Shown here one piece after another: positions 34,801 through 36,356 of a DNA stretch of 36,356 nucleotides. The stretch comes from an uncultured Lachnospiraceae bacterium (lineage in GTDB: Bacteria > Bacillota > Clostridia > Lachnospirales > Lachnospiraceae): contig CANQQG010000022.1 in assembly GCA_947625875.1 (NCBI GenBank), positions 1-36,356 on the forward strand. Direction: 5' to 3'. Positions within the stretch are counted from its first letter, which is position 1. Each line of letters starts with the position of its first letter. The translations under genes were made by a program, and so were the position numbers. The notes beneath the pieces are model-generated. The model worked only from the letters and a program-made list of their open reading frames with translations. It had not been told where the DNA came from and made no database searches.

Positions 34801-35356
34801 ACTTGAAGATGGTGCAGTTGCTACAAATCAGGTTGTGACAGATGACAATGCAAAATATTTTGCAAAGGAAGACGGCGCTATCGCAAAGCAAGAGATTTGT
34901 ACGACATCGGATGGCGAGATGGTATATGCGCTTGAGGATGGCAAGCTGGCTACAAATCAAGTTGTTGCTGTAGACGGCAAGAAGTATCTTGCAAAAGAGG
35001 ACAGCACGATTGCGACGTCTGGTTTCTTTACAACAGGAAAAGGCAATCAGGTATATGCGCGGAAGGATGGTTCATTGATTACGGGCAGGAGTTTTACTGT
35101 AAATGGCAAGAGGTATTATACGGCAGCTTCTGGCGCAGTCGTAAAATCCGGCTTCTATAAAACGATGAATGGAAAGAGGGTTTATGCAAAAGCTTCTGGC
35201 ACATTAGTGACAGGAGGAACGTTCAAAGTAGACGGAAAGAGATATTACGCAAACAAGAACGGCGTAATTGCGGTAAGCAAATGGATCAAAGTCGGCAATA
35301 ACAAATATTATTGCAGTGCATCCGGAGCAATTACAAAGGTAAAGAAAGTAAAATAA
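31859..35356 (+). CDS. secreted GH43 arabinanase-like enzyme with circularly permuted catalytic domain
   Basis: 1165 residues, signal peptide 1-32. Order of parts: (1) 41-262, the back half of a GH43 propeller, with NAIDPT (Asp64, pKa modulator) and NHQSGEAPF (Glu131, general acid), ending RVRQQFLNEDNWPV; (2) 263-372, GH43-associated beta-sandwich; (3) 375-457, atrophied Ig-like domain; (4) 460-690, LamG/concanavalin-like domain with VAMWVKCEEN and GQWHHVAYSI; (5) 691-725, acidic pro-like linker; (6) 726-897, the front half of GH43, with SVHDPSIVK (Asp733, general base), FGSHLADAKSTDL and NLAVWAPDV, ending NTKWDNDYLNLTELIEE; (7) Ser/Thr/Pro linker; (8) about 950-1165, roughly ten 20-residue cell-wall-binding-like repeats. 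In known arabinanases part 6 directly precedes part 1. AGGGAGG lies before the ATG. Confidence 0.85.
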   Translation: MKKKNVLRVFAGAVAAVMLTASAVPTEIAAASTKISGNGFKEISEAWFDAAGGWNNNVAPNAIDPTIFTDADDKMYMVYGSWSGGLFILEVDRETGQVIYPGEDGIEPVSGNRIDRYFGTHIAGGNHQSGEAPFIVYDPETKYYWLYETYGGLTATGGYNMRLFRSKNVYGPYLDAAGNNAADSGTDNNKYGIKLIGNYRFFNQPGYRAAGHNSALIDDDGSRYLFFHQRFDEPENQTERHELRVRQQFLNEDNWPVTAVYEYRGEQIGHYADADVLGDYEVINHGTTSDGEMLESKLITLNADGTVTGEMTGEWWKTAGADYDYVTITTADKVTYKGVFFEQQDETDDNNIVMTFTAIGNNNESLWGSHLTMTEKEKAEFSATALDKIMPSRVYEDFTLPSTIKLATVEWETDNAAVLSVDGTVNQQESDTPVKLTATVKVNDEIVERSYTITVSAKPKVICAYDFETVDDASKTVSAASGASITTGAALVGTATVVEDEDRGKVLQIVSPEEVYDKNYLKLPSDTLANVNEGGYTVAMWVKCEENNWPHSALFNAMCSAHTDKYPMTRIGVNLIGRINANGYIDCPDNNDNAPDNIRDGQWHHVAYSINSTGIQIWRDGERLLFMNKDLTGCFDTSNDYSIQKADDVRIGSGSPWVDRDIENAMFDDVVVYSGTLREDAVKSLCTTGSATSVAGSKTDVAVMMEEPEADSLELEERSVAAAAEITRVSVHDPSIVKSDDGTYYVFGSHLADAKSTDLIHWEQMHTDYGDFDWQYKSIYGDIINNLAESFEWAGYDDGDCAGGNLAVWAPDVFWNEDYKWEDGSTGAWMVYYSASSTWRRSCIGYAVCKNIEGPYEYVDTVIYSGFTKTGVADGNSTRNTKWDNDYLNLTELIEEYNNSLEETSNIPPVSNVPSTGTTTAPSDSMPDSTPNTPDSTPNTPATGTYTEVNKPDGSKQFLDSNGEVVTNSLVTAQDGNTYYTLEDGAVATNQVVTDDNAKYFAKEDGAIAKQEICTTSDGEMVYALEDGKLATNQVVAVDGKKYLAKEDSTIATSGFFTTGKGNQVYARKDGSLITGRSFTVNGKRYYTAASGAVVKSGFYKTMNGKRVYAKASGTLVTGGTFKVDGKRYYANKNGVIAVSKWIKVGNNKYYCSASGAITKVKKVK
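34637..34678 (+). repeat. two perfect 21-bp tandem repeats in the Pro/Thr linker
   Basis: CCGGACAGCACGCCAAATAC plus one G is repeated exactly twice at 34637-34657 and 34658-34678, encoding the DSTPNTP heptapeptides in the linker between the GH43 half and the wall-binding repeats. Identical copies at DNA level suggest slippage and variable linker length. Confidence 0.9.
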
Positions 35357-35373
35357 AATGATATGATGTAGGG

Positions 35374-35405
35374 AAAAGCCATGGCAGGTTTCTGCTGTGG
35401 CTTTT
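35374..35405 (+). terminator. terminator of the GH43 gene
   Basis: AAAAGCCA..GCAG (35374-35387) pairs with CTGC..TGGCTTTT (35392-35405), leaving a 2-nt internal mismatch and a GTTT loop. It starts 18 bp after the stop codon. The T-tract is part of the stem. Confidence 0.75.
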
Positions 35406-35408
35406 CTG

Positions 35409-35514
35409 ATTGCGCCCAATATGGGCGCAATCTAATCGGTGAAAGTCCATAACACGCCCTGGCAGTGGGAAGTGTACAGCTAAGAGCAAGGAAGTCCATC
35501 GTGAGGGGAATCTG
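35409..35514 (+). mobile_element. 5' fragment (domain I) of a group II intron
   Basis: Non-coding sequence that I recognise as the start of a bacterial group II intron: TTGCGCCC (usual GTGCGCCC) with its pairing partner GGGCGCAA, then GGTGAAAGTCC, ACGCCCTGGCAGTGGGAAG, AGAGCAAGGAAGTCCA and CGTGAGGGGAATCTGG in the expected order. The similarity stops at about 35514, where Rpn-derived sequence begins. There is no intron-encoded protein and no domain V or VI, so this is an immobile remnant. It lies directly behind the GH43 terminator. Confidence 0.78.
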
Positions 35515-35515
35515 G

Positions 35516-35705
35516 AATTCTGGCCTGCGCGCGTTTCTGCGTCAGGCTATCCGCATTGAGTGTGAACAGGCATTCGGAAGCGTCGGTCATAGCAGAATCA
35601 TTTTCAGCGATCATTTTGAGTTCCTCCCATGTGGTGGCTTTGAAGAGGCGCGCCCAGCGGTCGATGCCGTAGGCCCTGTCCTCGTTGGTTGCCAGAACAA
35701 GCGCT
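35516..35705 (-). pseudogene. internal fragment of a second Rpn-family gene
   Basis: On the minus strand about 60 codons stay open, reading NEDRAYGIDRWARLFKATTW and then MTDASECLFTLNADSLTQKRAQAR. This duplicates, with about 88% identity at DNA level by eye, the segment at 35996-36175 in the neighbouring Rpn gene. It has no start, no nuclease motifs and no coiled coil, and is cut off at the intron fragment on one side. Confidence 0.8.
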
Positions 35706-35709
35706 CCTT

Positions 35710-36354
35710 TCAGGCAGTATGGTCGCCAGCAGGAGACGTGTTGTTTCCGGTGTTTTTATAAGCCGCCAGTTCTGCCTGAAGAGACTTGATAATTGCGGAC
35801 AGGTCTTTGATTTCCGCGGACAAGTCTTTATTTTCCGTAGATAGATCTTTGATTTCCGCGGACAAGCCTTTATTTTCCGCAAATAAGTTTTTGATTTCCG
35901 CAGACAAGTCTTTAATTTCCGCGGACAAGTCTTCGTTTTCTGCAGTAAGCTCTTCGAGTTTCTTTTGAACGGCCTGTTCATGAATAATGTATTCACGTCT
36001 GGCCTGCGCGCGTTTCTGCGCCAGGTTATCCGTATTAAGCATGAACAGGCATTCGGAAGCGTCAGTCATTGTAGCGTCGTTTTTAGCGATCATTTTGAGT
36101 TCCTCCCATGTGGTGGCTTTGAAGAGGCGCGCCCAGCGGTCAATGCCGTAGGCCCTGTCCTCGTCGGTTGCAAGATCTATATGGGATAAGTCTACCACAC
36201 TGAGGGTAAATTTGTCACTATATAAATGCAGGTTTTTGACGTTGAGGAGCTTATGCGTCGCATAAAATTCAGGGCATTCTGGGAACGGGGTGAAGTCAAG
36301 GAAGCCGATATGTATGGCGGGCTTGCAGCTTGCGTAATCCTCGCCCTGGCGCAG
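35710..36354 (-). CDS. Rpn-family PD-(D/E)XK nuclease, C-terminal part (5' end outside window)
   Basis: Open on the minus strand from the right edge to a TGA at 35710, 214 residues visible. It begins LRQGEDYASCKPAIHIGFLDFTPFPE and continues with FYATHKLLNVKNLHLYSDKFTLSVVDLSHI, features of the PDDEXK_2/Rpn group downstream of the nuclease motifs, which lie outside the window. After RAYGIDRWARLFKATTWEEL, a long coiled coil of heptads (LSAEIKD-type) forms the C-terminus. It belongs to a different Rpn subtype from the gene at 10546, which lacks a coiled coil. Whether it is intact upstream cannot be seen. Confidence 0.78.
   Translation of the reverse strand: MRQGEDYASCKPAIHIGFLDFTPFPECPEFYATHKLLNVKNLHLYSDKFTLSVVDLSHIDLATDEDRAYGIDRWARLFKATTWEELKMIAKNDATMTDASECLFMLNTDNLAQKRAQARREYIIHEQAVQKKLEELTAENEDLSAEIKDLSAEIKNLFAENKGLSAEIKDLSTENKDLSAEIKDLSAIIKSLQAELAAYKNTGNNTSPAGDHTA
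35786..35955 (-). repeat. 21-bp tandem repeats encoding coiled-coil heptads
   Basis: About seven units of 21 bp, alternating two variants (period 42), encode LSAEIKD, LSAEIKN, LFAENKG, LSAEIKD, LSTENKD and LSAEIKD in the Rpn C-terminus. The near-identical DNA units point to expansion by slippage or recombination. Confidence 0.85.
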
Positions 36355-36356
36355 CT

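Noticed and set aside
35786-35955. Regular repeats that could be taken for a CRISPR array
   Set aside because: The units are 21 bp with no spacers, lie in frame in the Rpn gene and encode coiled-coil heptads.
35786-35968. Plus-strand 60-codon frame rich in Ser, Asp and Lys (SADKSL repeats)
   Set aside because: It is the complement of the heptad-repeat part of the Rpn gene and has no translation signals.

Overview
The window is chromosomal DNA from an anaerobic Firmicute, most likely a plant-glycan-using gut Lachnospiraceae with mid-range G+C. The evidence is the gene set: a FabK-type fatty-acid cluster with a MarR (FabT-like) regulator, split transketolase, a long-form ribosome hibernation factor preceded by a candidate raiA-class RNA, GH36 and GH43 glycosidases, LacI/AraC regulators and Rpn-type PD-(D/E)XK genes. 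Spacing, AGGAGG-like ribosome binding sites and TTGACA/TATAAT promoters also fit.

Layout. 1-5.5 kb: tail of a carbohydrate-binding protein, an unknown membrane-anchored protein, then phosphoglucomutase, a Nudix hydrolase and a GH36 alpha-galactosidase in tight tandem. 5.6-10.4 kb: a LacI regulator, an AraC-type regulator broken by an ~80-bp palindromic element, a membrane-anchored SGNH hydrolase, an SDR oxidoreductase and a HAD phosphatase; both convergent pairs here overlap at their 3' ends. 10.5-13 kb: an Rpn-family nuclease gene, a tiny unknown gene with its own promoter and terminator, the candidate raiA RNA and hpf. 13-15.8 kb: proB, proA and a divergent ThyX-like gene. 15.8-21.9 kb: a pentose operon (araA, transaldolase/FSA, split transketolase, araD, galM) feeding L-arabinose into the pentose phosphate pathway; ribulokinase (araB) is absent. 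22-23.1 kb: an orphan sugar-binding lipoprotein. 23.4-31.4 kb: acpP-fabK-fabD-fabG-fabF-fabZ-accDA-fabH-marR, with accD and accA fused and accB/accC absent; a strong promoter is followed by tandem 16-bp repeats resembling FabT operators, and the last gene is the likely regulator.

31.4-36.4 kb: a large secreted GH43 arabinanase-like protein, then mobile-element debris: a 5' fragment of a group II intron, a fragment of an Rpn gene, and a second Rpn gene with a heptad-repeat coiled coil running off the right edge. The GH43 protein is the most unusual object here. The back half of the five-bladed propeller, with the general acid, is at the N-terminus; the front half, with the catalytic base, is about 700 residues later, just before the cell-wall-binding repeats. 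It looks like a circularly permuted GH43 with accessory domains in the permutation linker.

Other points of interest are the FabT-like operator array, the AccDA fusion, the raiA-class RNA, the AraC gene split by a REP-like element, and several unexplained hairpins inside operons.
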